This document shows, piece after piece, positions 16,963-25,122 of a DNA stretch of 64,000 nucleotides. The notes beneath the pieces are model-generated. The model was given only the letters and a program-made list of their open reading frames with translations. It had not been told where the DNA came from and made no database searches. Positions within the stretch are counted from its first letter, which is position 1. Every line of letters begins with the position of its first letter. A program made the translations under genes and the position numbers. Source of the DNA: an uncultured Aquimarina sp. (lineage in GTDB: Bacteria > Bacteroidota > Bacteroidia > Flavobacteriales > Flavobacteriaceae); contig CANMDW010000007.1 of assembly GCA_947496705.1 (NCBI GenBank), positions 114,735 through 178,734 on the forward strand, given 5' to 3'.

Positions 16963-17005
16963 AAGAGGCTAAATTTTTTGGTTTTTAACTAGGATTCAGC
17001 CTCTT
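16963..17005 (+). terminator. stem-loop after gcvP
   Basis: AAGAGGCT (16963-16970) pairs with AGCCTCTT (16998-17005), with a long T-rich loop. The arm is followed by a few Ts. Probable terminator for gcvP, ending 20 bp before the haemoglobin gene. Confidence 0.55.
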
Positions 17006-17025
17006 TTCAATTAAAATACACCTTT

Positions 17026-17391
17026 GTGAAAGACATCACTTCAAGAAAAGATATAGAGTTTTTAATGCATACTTTTTATAGAGACGCATTCAAGAATCCT
17101 ATCATTGGTGAATTCTTTACAAAGGTTGCAAAAATAGACCTGGAAGAGCACATCCCACAGATCACAGATTTTTGGGAACTACAATTGTTCAGAAAAGGAG
17201 GATATAAAAAAAATGTTTTGCAAATTCATAAAAACTTAAGTGACAAACGACATTTAGAAAAAACTCATTTTGAAACCTGGTTATCCTTATTTCATGCTAC
17301 TGTCGATAATAATTTCAAAGGAGAAAAAGCCGATCTGATCAAAACAAGAGCTTTATCTATTGCTACGGTAATGCAGTTAAAAACTACATAG
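17026..17391 (+). CDS. group 3 truncated haemoglobin
   Basis: A 121-residue globin of the truncated group III type, binding haem with a role in oxygen or NO/peroxide chemistry in the cytoplasm. The pattern FYRDAFKNPIIGEFF near the N-terminus and the H...HFETWLSLFHATVD segment in the second half match group III. Tryptophans in FWELQLF and TWLSLF are conserved. The start is a GTG at 17026, which follows the gcvP stem-loop closely. The precise physiological role is unknown. Confidence 0.9.
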   Translation: MKDITSRKDIEFLMHTFYRDAFKNPIIGEFFTKVAKIDLEEHIPQITDFWELQLFRKGGYKKNVLQIHKNLSDKRHLEKTHFETWLSLFHATVDNNFKGEKADLIKTRALSIATVMQLKTT

Positions 17392-17481
17392 GTTCATCTT
17401 TCTTTGTCTTCAAATACCAAAAAATAAGGTTAGGCATCGTAATTGTATTATGCGCGCATAGCAACTCTATGATAGAATGTG

Positions 17482-17489
17482 TATCTTTG
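17482..17489 (+). promoter_or_regulatory. -7 box of the KASIII-like gene
   Basis: TATCTTTG matches TAnnTTTG. It lies downstream of an upstream in-frame start at 17479, ruling that start out and favouring the ATG at 17515. Confidence 0.5.
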
Positions 17490-17514
17490 TTTCTTTAACT
17501 TATATTTAACACTG

Positions 17515-18573
17515 ATGGGTATAAAGATTACGGGTACAGGGAGCTATATTCCTGATGAAATTGAGAAAAATGAGGACTTTGTTAATCATCAATTCCTTAA
17601 TGGAGACGGAGCCCAAATCCAATATCCCACAGATGTTATAATAGATAAATTCAAAAAAATTACAGGTATTGAAGAGCGTAGATATGCTTCACCAGAGCAA
17701 AACGCTTCTGACCTCGCATTTCTTTCCGCAGAAAAAGCAATCACTAATGCTGGTATAGACCGCGAAACATTGGATTATATTATTGTAGCGCATAATTTTG
17801 GAGATGTAGATATAAACTCTGCTCAGGCAGATACTGTTCCCAGTCTTGCTTCGAGAGTAAAACACAAACTTGGAATACATAATCCATACTGCGTCGCGTA
17901 TGATGTACTTTTTGGATGTCCTGGCTGGATAGAGGGAGTCATACAAGCACATGCCTTTATAAAAAGTAATATGGCAAAAAGGTGCCTGGTCATTGGTGCA
18001 GAGACCTTATCGCGTGTTATCGACAAACACGATAGGGATTCTATGATTTATTCTGATGGATCGGGAGCTGTTATACTTGAAAACACAGAAGAATCTGGAG
18101 GCGTCATTTCTTCGGTTAGTGCCTCTTATACATTTGAAGAAAGTAATTTTCTGTTCTTCGGAAAAACGTATAACAATACTGCTAGTGATAACAATAAGTA
18201 TATCAAAATGTATGGTAGAAAAATCTACGAATTTGCTTTGAACAAGGTTCCACAGGCAATGAAAGCATGCCTTGATAAAACCGATTTTACTATCACCGAT
18301 CTAAAGAAAATTCTTATCCACCAGGCCAATGAAAAAATGGACGAAGCCATAGTGAAAAGATTCTACGGTCTATATAACCAGGAAATTCCAGATGGGATTA
18401 TGCCTATGAGCATTCAAAAACTAGGAAATAGTAGTGTCGCTACCATTCCAACTTTATTTGACTTAATTTTAAAAGGAAAAATTGAAAATCAAACTATTCA
18501 AAAAGGTGATATTCTGTTATTTGCCAGTGTAGGTGCAGGCATGAACATCAATGCACTTTTATACCAATTCTAG
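17515..18573 (+). CDS. 3-oxoacyl-ACP synthase III family protein (FabH-like ketosynthase)
   Basis: A 352-residue thiolase-fold enzyme of the KASIII family, condensing an acyl-CoA starter with malonyl-ACP or acting on a related substrate. The catalytic triad is visible: Cys135 (FGCPGW), His269 (LIHQAN) and Asn305 (GNSSVAT). It differs from housekeeping FabH by inserts (QFLNGDGAQIQYPTDVIIDK at 27-46, NTASDNNKY at 221-229), as in paralogues used for secondary lipids. ATG 17515 is chosen because the -7 box lies at 17482-17489. A small methyltransferase gene follows after 86 bp. The true substrate is unknown. Confidence 0.9.
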   Translation: MGIKITGTGSYIPDEIEKNEDFVNHQFLNGDGAQIQYPTDVIIDKFKKITGIEERRYASPEQNASDLAFLSAEKAITNAGIDRETLDYIIVAHNFGDVDINSAQADTVPSLASRVKHKLGIHNPYCVAYDVLFGCPGWIEGVIQAHAFIKSNMAKRCLVIGAETLSRVIDKHDRDSMIYSDGSGAVILENTEESGGVISSVSASYTFEESNFLFFGKTYNNTASDNNKYIKMYGRKIYEFALNKVPQAMKACLDKTDFTITDLKKILIHQANEKMDEAIVKRFYGLYNQEIPDGIMPMSIQKLGNSSVATIPTLFDLILKGKIENQTIQKGDILLFASVGAGMNINALLYQF

Positions 18574-18659
18574 ACGCTTCTGTAAAATTCTGCAAGATCA
18601 ACAGACAGTAATTTATGTAATTGTCTATTTTTACATGCACAATTACTGATTTGACCATT

Positions 18660-19193
18660 ATGTATGAAGGAACTTTTCCTCACAAACGATATCAAAAAAC
18701 ATTAGAATTCCTAAGGGCTCATACCCCAGCTCCTGCCACCATTCTTGATTTGGGAGTTAGGAATCCCTTTGTTGATTTTATGGAAAAAGAAGGATATACT
18801 GTATTCAATACTTCTGGTGAAGATCTGGATATACATACCGATACTGTAAAAACCAATGATGCCGAAATTGTAACGGCTTTCGAGATTTTTGAACATCTCC
18901 TTGCTCCTTTCAACGTGCTTAGAGATACCAAAGCAGATAAATTGGTAGCCTCAATACCCTTAAAACTATGGTTTTCTAAAGCCTATCGCAGCAAAACAGA
19001 TCCCTGGGACCGACATTACCACGAATTTGAAGATTGGCAATTTGATTGGCTACTCGAAAAAGCCGGCTGGGAGATCAAAGCAAGAGATAAATGGATACAT
19101 CCTGTTAAAAAATTTGGATTCAGGCCCTTGCTTAGGCTTTTTACTCCAAGATATTATATTGTATATGCCGAGAAACGAGTTGTAAGCGGGTAG
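18660..19193 (+). CDS. class I methyltransferase-like protein
   Basis: A 177-residue protein with a Rossmann methyltransferase core: motif I ILDLGVRNPFVDF near 29-41, an acidic loop GEDLDIHTD, and VTAFEIFEHLLAPFNVL as in MetW-like proteins. The C-terminal half (DPWDRHYHEFEDWQFDWLLEKAG would be the substrate part) has many aromatics. The ATG at 18660 is preferred over a TTG at 18621. The usual GxGxG loop is altered (DLGVRN), so SAM binding is not assured. The substrate is unknown. The 206-bp gap that follows (19194-19399) holds nothing recognisable. Confidence 0.75.
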   Translation: MYEGTFPHKRYQKTLEFLRAHTPAPATILDLGVRNPFVDFMEKEGYTVFNTSGEDLDIHTDTVKTNDAEIVTAFEIFEHLLAPFNVLRDTKADKLVASIPLKLWFSKAYRSKTDPWDRHYHEFEDWQFDWLLEKAGWEIKARDKWIHPVKKFGFRPLLRLFTPRYYIVYAEKRVVSG

Positions 19194-19399
19194 TAGTATG
19201 CAGAGGGTAGAATTTTAAATCATGAGTTTAGATTATCTGCTTACTTTTGTTTATCAAGAGGATATCAAGTTGGATCCTGAAAACATACTGTTATAATTCT
19301 TAAATTTTTAACCTAAATTTATTTCCGTAACAATACTTTTAAAAACAATCTGTGCTAATTTCAGTGAGTTCTACATTAAAAACTAACTACTAACTACTA

Positions 19400-20248
19400 T
19401 TGAAAATATACATCGTCATACCCGCCCACAACGAGGAGGCTTTTATTTCCAAAACCCTGGAATCTTTGGTATCTCAAACTTTGCTCCCAAAAAGGATAGT
19501 TGTAGTCAATGATAACTCCACCGATACTACAGAAAGTATCGTTTATAAATTTACTGAAAAATACAGTTTCATTTCACTGGTCTCTGCCAATTCTTCAGAA
19601 GAGCATATGCCAGGCAGCAAGGTAATTAATGCCTTTTATCGAGGTAATAAAACTCTGGATACCGATTACGATATCATTTGCAAGTTTGACGCAGATCTTA
19701 TCTTCCCTCCCGATTATCTAGAAAAAATAACAGATCATTTTTACCGGGATCCAAGAATTGGAATGACCGGAGGGTTTTGTTACATTGAAAAAGACCGGAA
19801 ATGGGTATTGGAAAATTTAACCAACAAGGATCACATTCGCGGAGCTTTAAAAGCATATCGCAAAGCTTGTTTTGACGATATTAATGGCCTCAAACCTGCT
19901 ATGGGCTGGGATACGATCGATGAATTACTTGCGCAATATCATAATTGGAAAATTAAAACCGATTCATCGTTAATCGTTAAACATCTTAAACCTACGGGCA
20001 ATGCATATAATCTTAAGGCCAAATATAAACAGGGCGAAGCATTCTATCGCATACGCTATGGCTTTTGGATTACATTAATAGCCTCACTTAAACTAGCATT
20101 TCTAAAAAAAAGACCTCGGCTGGTAACCGATTATGTAGCAGGATTTTTTAAAGCGAAAAGGAAGAATCGACCATTTCTCGTTTCGGAAGCTGAAGGAAAG
20201 TTTATCCGTAAGCTTCGCTGGAAAAAAATTAAAGGGAAACTACTCTAA
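19400..20248 (+). CDS. family 2 glycosyltransferase
   Basis: A 282-residue GT-A fold glycosyltransferase. The N-terminus KIYIVIPAHNEEAFISKTL is the classic GT2 opening, and the DxD metal motif is DAD at 97-99 (KFDADLIFPPDY). A WDTIDE segment near 175 matches the acceptor/catalytic acid region. The only usable start is a TTG at 19400, since ATG and GTG are absent near the N-terminus. No membrane segment is seen except a hydrophobic stretch near 225-235. It probably adds a sugar to a glycan or lipid; the acceptor is unknown. Confidence 0.9.
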   Translation: MKIYIVIPAHNEEAFISKTLESLVSQTLLPKRIVVVNDNSTDTTESIVYKFTEKYSFISLVSANSSEEHMPGSKVINAFYRGNKTLDTDYDIICKFDADLIFPPDYLEKITDHFYRDPRIGMTGGFCYIEKDRKWVLENLTNKDHIRGALKAYRKACFDDINGLKPAMGWDTIDELLAQYHNWKIKTDSSLIVKHLKPTGNAYNLKAKYKQGEAFYRIRYGFWITLIASLKLAFLKKRPRLVTDYVAGFFKAKRKNRPFLVSEAEGKFIRKLRWKKIKGKLL

Positions 20249-20285
20249 ATCTAATGCAAATAGTAGCATAGCATTATCTCAATAA

Positions 20286-20309
20286 AAAACAGACAGACTT
20301 GTCTGTTTT
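20286..20309. promoter_or_regulatory. TetR operator upstream of the tetR-like gene
   Basis: AAAACAGACA, spacer GACT, and TGTCTGTTTT form a perfect 10-bp inverted repeat. The core GACAGACTTGTCTGT recurs at 20919-20933 before the neighbouring SDR gene. It lies just upstream of the -7 box TAGATTTG (20324-20331). Confidence 0.8.
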
Positions 20310-20335
20310 TAAAAATATTTTTATAGATTTGCACT

Positions 20336-20899
20336 GTGAAACATTCTTTGGTAAAACAACATATTATTGAAACAGCTTCTGATTTATTCTACAGAAAAGG
20401 GTATAATCTCACTGGGGTCAATGAAATTATAAAAGAAGCAGGTATTGCCAAAGCCACATTATACAATCATTTTGCTTCAAAAGAAGATATCTGTCTTGCG
20501 TATCTTAAATTCAGAAATGATACATTCATAAAAGATATAAAAGCCTTTGTTAATGATGCTCAAAAAGGAAAAGATCAATTATATGCATTGTTTCATTTTC
20601 TTGTAACATTTTTTGATCAAAAGGATTTTAATGGATGCTGGTGCCTTAATACGGTTGCTGAAATCCCAAATGAAAATGAAAAAATCAGAAAAGAGATCCA
20701 AAAACAAAAAGAAGAATTCATTCATTTTATTAAAGAACTGGTAGTATATAACTATAACCAAAATGAAGATTTAGAAAATAATCTATTAGCCAGAAAAATC
20801 TATCTGGTATATGAAAGCTCAATTTCTGAAAGTAAATTACATCAAAGTAAATGGCCTATCGAAGCCGGATTGTCGCTTTGTAAAAACATAGTAAGATAA
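20336..20899 (+). CDS. TetR/AcrR family transcriptional regulator
   Basis: A 187-residue TetR repressor. The N-terminal HTH spans about 5-50 (LFYRKGYNLTGVNEIIKEAG, IAKATLYNHFASKED), and a helical ligand-binding domain follows. The start is GTG at 20336, 4 nt after a -7 box, implying a leaderless mRNA. The operator GACAGACTTGTCTGT lies before this gene and before the SDR gene downstream, so autoregulation and control of the SDR are inferred. The motif resembles AGACnnGTCT sites of NemR/YxaF-type regulators. The ligand is unknown. Confidence 0.92.
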   Translation: MKHSLVKQHIIETASDLFYRKGYNLTGVNEIIKEAGIAKATLYNHFASKEDICLAYLKFRNDTFIKDIKAFVNDAQKGKDQLYALFHFLVTFFDQKDFNGCWCLNTVAEIPNENEKIRKEIQKQKEEFIHFIKELVVYNYNQNEDLENNLLARKIYLVYESSISESKLHQSKWPIEAGLSLCKNIVR

Positions 20900-20916
20900 A
20901 AAAATTTGCATAAACA

Positions 20917-20934
20917 AAGACAGACTTGTCTGTT
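20917..20934. promoter_or_regulatory. TetR operator upstream of the SDR gene
   Basis: AAGACAGACTTGTCTGTT repeats the operator core found at 20286-20309. It lies 30 bp before the SDR start codon, a good place to block transcription. Confidence 0.8.
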
Positions 20935-20963
20935 CATTATCAACTCTTTTAAATCGTATTATC

Positions 20964-21710
20964 ATGACTAAATTTAAAAACAAAACCGCCCTAATTATAG
21001 GCGGAACCAGCGGAATCGGTAAAGCTACCGTAAACACATTAATTGAAGAAGGTGCAACGGTACACGTAGTAGGAAGAAATATATCCAAAGTGCAGGATGC
21101 AGATACTATAGTCAAACATCAGGTAGATATTACAGATACTGCCAACGTAAATGAGTTGATAAATACCATTTCGGGATTGAATCGTTTAGATTATTTAGTA
21201 AATGCATCTGGTATTTTTGGACCGAAAGCATTTTTGGATCATACCGTAGCCGATTATGATGCTTATCAGAATCTTAATAGAGGTTTCTTCTTTATTACCC
21301 AATCTGCTGCAAAGAAAATGAAAGAGAACAATGGTGGATCTATTGTTAATGTGGGTTCGATGTGGGCAAAACAAGCCGTAAAAGCCACACCTTCTTCTGC
21401 ATATTCTATGCAAAAAGCAGGGTTACACTCACTCACACAACATCTGGCCATGGAGTTGGCAGATCATAACATCAGGGTAAATGCGGTGTCTCCTGCAGTG
21501 GTAGAAACTCCTGTATATGACAGTGTTTTTGGTAGTGCAGAAGAAGCCAAAAAAGCCCTGGTAGGATTTAATGATTTTCATCCTATTGGAAGAAACGGCA
21601 CACCTCAGGATATTGCAAATAGTATTGCGTTTCTGCTATCAGACCAAGCTTCCTGGGTAACTGGTGCTATTTGGGATATCGATGGTGGAGTAATTGCAGG
21701 TAGAAATTAA
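20964..21710 (+). CDS. SDR family oxidoreductase, likely under TetR control
   Basis: A 248-residue classical short-chain dehydrogenase/reductase. The NAD(P) motif is IGGTSGIGKAT near 12-22; the active site has Ser in VNVGSMW and YSMQK (YxxxK); the C-terminus is WVTGAIWDIDGGV, typical of FabG-like SDRs. It follows the tetR-like gene by 64 bp, and both share an operator. TetR-SDR pairs often handle reactive carbonyls or quinones, but the substrate here is unknown. A long perfect hairpin follows at 21749-21787. Confidence 0.92.
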   Translation: MTKFKNKTALIIGGTSGIGKATVNTLIEEGATVHVVGRNISKVQDADTIVKHQVDITDTANVNELINTISGLNRLDYLVNASGIFGPKAFLDHTVADYDAYQNLNRGFFFITQSAAKKMKENNGGSIVNVGSMWAKQAVKATPSSAYSMQKAGLHSLTQHLAMELADHNIRVNAVSPAVVETPVYDSVFGSAEEAKKALVGFNDFHPIGRNGTPQDIANSIAFLLSDQASWVTGAIWDIDGGVIAGRN

Positions 21711-21748
21711 CAACATTCTATACTCTTGGAAAATAGTTTTTTAAGTTA

Positions 21749-21787
21749 TTAGAGTCTGTCTTCATCTACAATGAAGACAGACTCTAA
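21749..21787. terminator. 17-bp perfect stem-loop between convergent genes
   Basis: TTAGAGTCTGTCTTCAT (21749-21765) and its complement (21771-21787) enclose a 5-nt loop. It lies between the convergent SDR and phosphatase genes. No strong T tract follows, yet the stem is long enough to end transcription from either side. Confidence 0.65.
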
Positions 21788-21835
21788 GTAACAGATAAAA
21801 TAAAGTATTCTATTCTTTGATAGTTTAAACTTAAC

Positions 21836-23476
21836 TTATTTTAATACAAAAGACAATACATCGCCAGTTGCCCCATTGGGAAAAGTAATCCCCAGCAAAG
21901 CTGAAATCGTAGGCGCAATGTCGGTGATATGAGTTTTTTGAGTGGTACTGCCTTTTTGTATGCCCTGGCCAAAAAACAACAATGGTGCATGAGTGTCATA
22001 TATCAAACCACTTCCATGTGTTGATCCGGTTGAGCCGTATGATATGGTAGCAGGATCCAGTACAAATATCACATCTCCACTTCTTTTTTGATTAAACCCT
22101 TTTTGTATTCTTGCTGCTATACCTGTATTATAATGAACCGTTTCTAATTGGCTTCTGGTAAATACCTTATCAATCTGAGCTTCCTGAAGCATAAAATGTG
22201 CTATGGTCTTCTGTAAGTCTTCAGATATAATCTTATTTTTTTTCAATGTTTCATAGTCAAAAAACACCTGATTATTGGATACATTTTCAATCAATCCTTC
22301 TACTTTAAATTCCTCTTTTACAAATGCCTTAACTTTTGCAGTAAATGCATCCCTCTCAAAATACCCTGCCGGAATGTTAACCGATTTCAAATAAGATGGC
22401 ACATGTACTGCCCCGTGATCTGCAGTTAAAAACACGGTATACTGGTTCCTACCGACTTTTGCATCCAGCGTATTAAAAAAACGTTCCAGATCTTTATCCA
22501 ATCGTAAATACGTATCCTGAATCTCTTTTGAATTCACTCCAAAATTATGGCCTACATAATCTGTACTGGAAAAACTAACGGTAAGAAAATCGGTTACCTC
22601 ATCTGCTCCCAACTGCTCTCCTTCAATCGCCGCAATAGCAAAATCGGCAGTCAAACTATTTCCAAATGCAGAGCTTTTGATAATATCATACCCCAAATTT
22701 TGATCCTTTAACTTCGACAAATCGTAAGGAAAAGCAGCTGTTTCTTTTCCTTTATACCCTCCTTCAAAGGTATTTTGATCAGGACCACTTTCGGTATAGG
22801 TTTTAATATCATACAACGTATTCCATACCTTAAAATAGGATTCGGCTTTATCTGATGCATTAAATTCTTTGACCCAACCGGGTAATTCATTACAATAATA
22901 GGTACTGGTGATCCATTTCCCTTCATCCCTACCTCTAAACCAATAAGCTGCATTTGCCGTATGCCCTGCCGGAAGTATCGCACCACGATCTTTTATAGCA
23001 ATCCCAATCGTTTTGCCTCGTAACTGTGTGTGCAACCTATTTTGATCTGCTACCGTAGTCGTCTTCATATGATGAGGAGACATTCGCTCTAACTCACTAT
23101 CAGACCCAACTGCTTTCACTGAAGCATCACTGGCACAGTATACCATTTTTTTACCAAACTTATCATACCAGTTATTAGAAATAACCCCATGATTTTTGGG
23201 CGTAGTACCCGTGTATATCGAAGCATGCCCCGGCCCTGTATAGGTCGGAACATAATCAAAGTGATTGTTCTTGCAATTATATCCCTGATTGATCATGCGT
23301 TTAAATCCACCTTCTCCAAACCGATTGTAGAATCGTGTGATATAATCATACCTCATTTGGTCTACAACAATCCCAACCACCAATTTTGGTGAATGATTGA
23401 TTTTTGACACTTCCTGAGATTTACACGGAATAGACAACACCATTAGTAATGTGATGAGGAATACTTTCTTTGTCAT
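21836..23476 (-). CDS. PafA-like alkaline phosphatase
   Basis: Secreted phosphatase of the alkaline phosphatase superfamily (type I phosphodiesterase/PhoX-independent PafA group), cleaving phosphomonoesters without phosphate inhibition in known homologues. The 546 residues start with a signal peptide (1-20). Metal and nucleophile sites are Asp39 (GIVVDQMRYD) and the Thr in VPTYTGPGHASIYTG (78-80), plus KDRGAILPAGH with the KxR pair of PafA and TADHGAVHVPSYL near residue 345. It is periplasmic or surface-located. An inverted-repeat-element end lies 20 bp upstream of its start codon. Confidence 0.92.
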   Translation of the reverse strand: MTKKVFLITLLMVLSIPCKSQEVSKINHSPKLVVGIVVDQMRYDYITRFYNRFGEGGFKRMINQGYNCKNNHFDYVPTYTGPGHASIYTGTTPKNHGVISNNWYDKFGKKMVYCASDASVKAVGSDSELERMSPHHMKTTTVADQNRLHTQLRGKTIGIAIKDRGAILPAGHTANAAYWFRGRDEGKWITSTYYCNELPGWVKEFNASDKAESYFKVWNTLYDIKTYTESGPDQNTFEGGYKGKETAAFPYDLSKLKDQNLGYDIIKSSAFGNSLTADFAIAAIEGEQLGADEVTDFLTVSFSSTDYVGHNFGVNSKEIQDTYLRLDKDLERFFNTLDAKVGRNQYTVFLTADHGAVHVPSYLKSVNIPAGYFERDAFTAKVKAFVKEEFKVEGLIENVSNNQVFFDYETLKKNKIISEDLQKTIAHFMLQEAQIDKVFTRSQLETVHYNTGIAARIQKGFNQKRSGDVIFVLDPATISYGSTGSTHGSGLIYDTHAPLLFFGQGIQKGSTTQKTHITDIAPTISALLGITFPNGATGDVLSFVLK

Positions 23477-23496
23477 TACTTTTAAAATTTAGATAG

Positions 23497-23532
23497 TGAA
23501 CTCATTTGAACTTTTCATTCTGGACTGCAAAA
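23497..23532. repeat. solo end of the 10318-10504 element family
   Basis: TGAACTCATTTGAACTTTTC and the following TTCTGGACTGCAAAA match the inverted right end of the element at 10318-10504 with only two or three changes. Only one end is present. It lies 20 bp before the start of the phosphatase gene, inside its leader or promoter. Confidence 0.6.
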
Positions 23533-23620
23533 GTACTATTTGTACAAATGTAAAACTTTAATGGAAGGTTAAATGCTGTAGCTAATTTTTTTTCTATTTT
23601 AGCTTTTCTAATTATAAAGA

Positions 23621-24358
23621 ATGTTTTATTTAGACGATATAGGTCGTTATGTTTTAATGCTGAAAGGAGTTTTTAGTCGAATGACCAAAGGCTCTGTCCT
23701 ACGAAATCTGATATTTAAAGAAATAGATGATTTGATCATTGGTTCCCTGGGGATTACTGTATTTCTGGCATTCTTTATTGGAGCGGTTGTTGCAATCCAG
23801 ACTGCATTAAACCTTACCAATCCGTTGATTCCTAAAAAACTTATTGCTTTTGCATCAAGACAGTCTGTAATTCTGGAATTTGCACCAACCTTTATTTCTG
23901 TGATTATGGCAGGTAAAGTGGGGTCGTTTATTACTTCCAGTATTGGTACGATGCGGGTAACAGAACAAATTGACGCACTGGAAGTGATGGGGATTAATTC
24001 TCTTAACTATTTGGTGTTTCCCAAGATTATTGCCATGCTTATGTATCCGTTTGTGATAGCCATTGCCATGTTTACCGGTATTTTTGGTGCATACATTGCC
24101 GGAGTATATGGAGGGTTTGTTTCCAGTTCAGATTTTTTGACCGGGTTACGAGAAGAATTTATACCATATCATCTGGTATATGCCTTTATCAAAACCTTTC
24201 TGTTTGCCTTTTTATTGGCAACCATACCCTCTTTTCATGGGTATTATATGAAAGGTGGTGCACTCGAAGTAGGTAAAGCCAGTACTTCTGCCTTTGTATG
24301 GACCACTGTGGTTATTATCATATCCAATTATGTACTCACTCAATTATTGCTAAGCTAA
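23621..24358 (+). CDS. mlaE: MlaE/YrbE family ABC transporter permease
   Basis: A 245-residue permease of the Mla lipid-transport system, which moves phospholipids between inner and outer membranes. It has five to six hydrophobic helices and the family segments VAIQTALNLTNP, ILEFAPTFISVIMAGKVGSFI and GTMRVTEQIDALEVMGIN. The stop overlaps the start of the ATPase gene by one base (TAATG), so translation is coupled. The MCE-domain MlaD gene usually found with these two is not in this window. The start is ATG 23621. Confidence 0.92.
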   Translation: MFYLDDIGRYVLMLKGVFSRMTKGSVLRNLIFKEIDDLIIGSLGITVFLAFFIGAVVAIQTALNLTNPLIPKKLIAFASRQSVILEFAPTFISVIMAGKVGSFITSSIGTMRVTEQIDALEVMGINSLNYLVFPKIIAMLMYPFVIAIAMFTGIFGAYIAGVYGGFVSSSDFLTGLREEFIPYHLVYAFIKTFLFAFLLATIPSFHGYYMKGGALEVGKASTSAFVWTTVVIIISNYVLTQLLLS

Positions 24359-25122
24359 TGATAGAAGTTACCGATTTACATAAGGGGTTTAACGGAGAAG
24401 AGATCCTAAAAGGAATTACTACTATATTTGACCGTGGTAAAACCAACCTTATTATTGGTACCAGTGGAAGTGGGAAGACCGTTTTCTTAAAGTGTTTGCT
24501 TGGGCTTTTTACACCCGAAAAAGGAGCTATCTGTTATGATGGTCTCACTTATTCTGAGCTCAACACAGAGCAGCAAAGAGACCTTAGAGAACAGATGGGG
24601 ATGGTTTTTCAGGGGAGTGCTTTGTTTGATTCTATGACTGTAGAAGAGAATGTGATGTTTCCACTGATGATGTTTACCAAACAGAAGAAAGAAGAAATGC
24701 TGGAAAGGGTAAACGAAGTATTGGATCGGGTAAATCTTGAAAGTGCCAATAATAAACTTCCTTCAGAGATTAGTGGAGGGATGCAAAAGCGTGTTGCTAT
24801 TGCCCGGGCTATAGTAACGAGACCCAAATACCTGTTTTGTGATGAACCCAACTCTGGACTTGATCCCAGAACGGCCATTGTAATCGATAATTTGATTAAA
24901 GAAATCACCGAAGAATATGATATTACTACTGTAATCAATACCCATGATATGAATTCGGTGATGGAAATAGGAGAAAAGATTATTTTCCTTAAAAATGGGT
25001 ATTTAGAATGGGAAGGCGACAAAACCCAGATTTTCAAAACCGATAACCAGGCTGTAACAGAGTTTGTATACTCCTCAAACCTGTTTAAAAAAGTGCGGGA
25101 TGCCCAGTTGAAGGGGTTGTAA
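24358..25122 (+). CDS. mlaF: Mla-type ABC transporter ATP-binding protein
   Basis: A 254-residue ATPase driving the MlaE permease. Walker A is GTSGSGKT (about 36-43), the Q loop lies in GMVFQGSALFDS, the signature is SGGMQKR and Walker B is YLFCDEPNSGLDP. NSGLDP in place of the common TSGLDP is typical of the Mla group. A longer upstream frame starts at 24298 inside mlaE; ATG 24358, which overlaps the mlaE stop codon, is the natural start. It converges with the symporter gene with no gap: the stop codons abut at 25122/25123. Confidence 0.95.
   Translation: MIEVTDLHKGFNGEEILKGITTIFDRGKTNLIIGTSGSGKTVFLKCLLGLFTPEKGAICYDGLTYSELNTEQQRDLREQMGMVFQGSALFDSMTVEENVMFPLMMFTKQKKEEMLERVNEVLDRVNLESANNKLPSEISGGMQKRVAIARAIVTRPKYLFCDEPNSGLDPRTAIVIDNLIKEITEEYDITTVINTHDMNSVMEIGEKIIFLKNGYLEWEGDKTQIFKTDNQAVTEFVYSSNLFKKVRDAQLKGL

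Noticed and set aside
17479..17514. Earlier start of the KASIII-like gene
   Set aside because: The start at 17479 lies upstream of the -7 box at 17482-17489, so it would not be in the mRNA; ATG 17515 matches family N-termini.
24298..24357. Longer mlaF start inside mlaE
   Set aside because: ATG 24358 overlaps the mlaE stop as in translationally coupled pairs and gives a standard ABC ATPase N-terminus.
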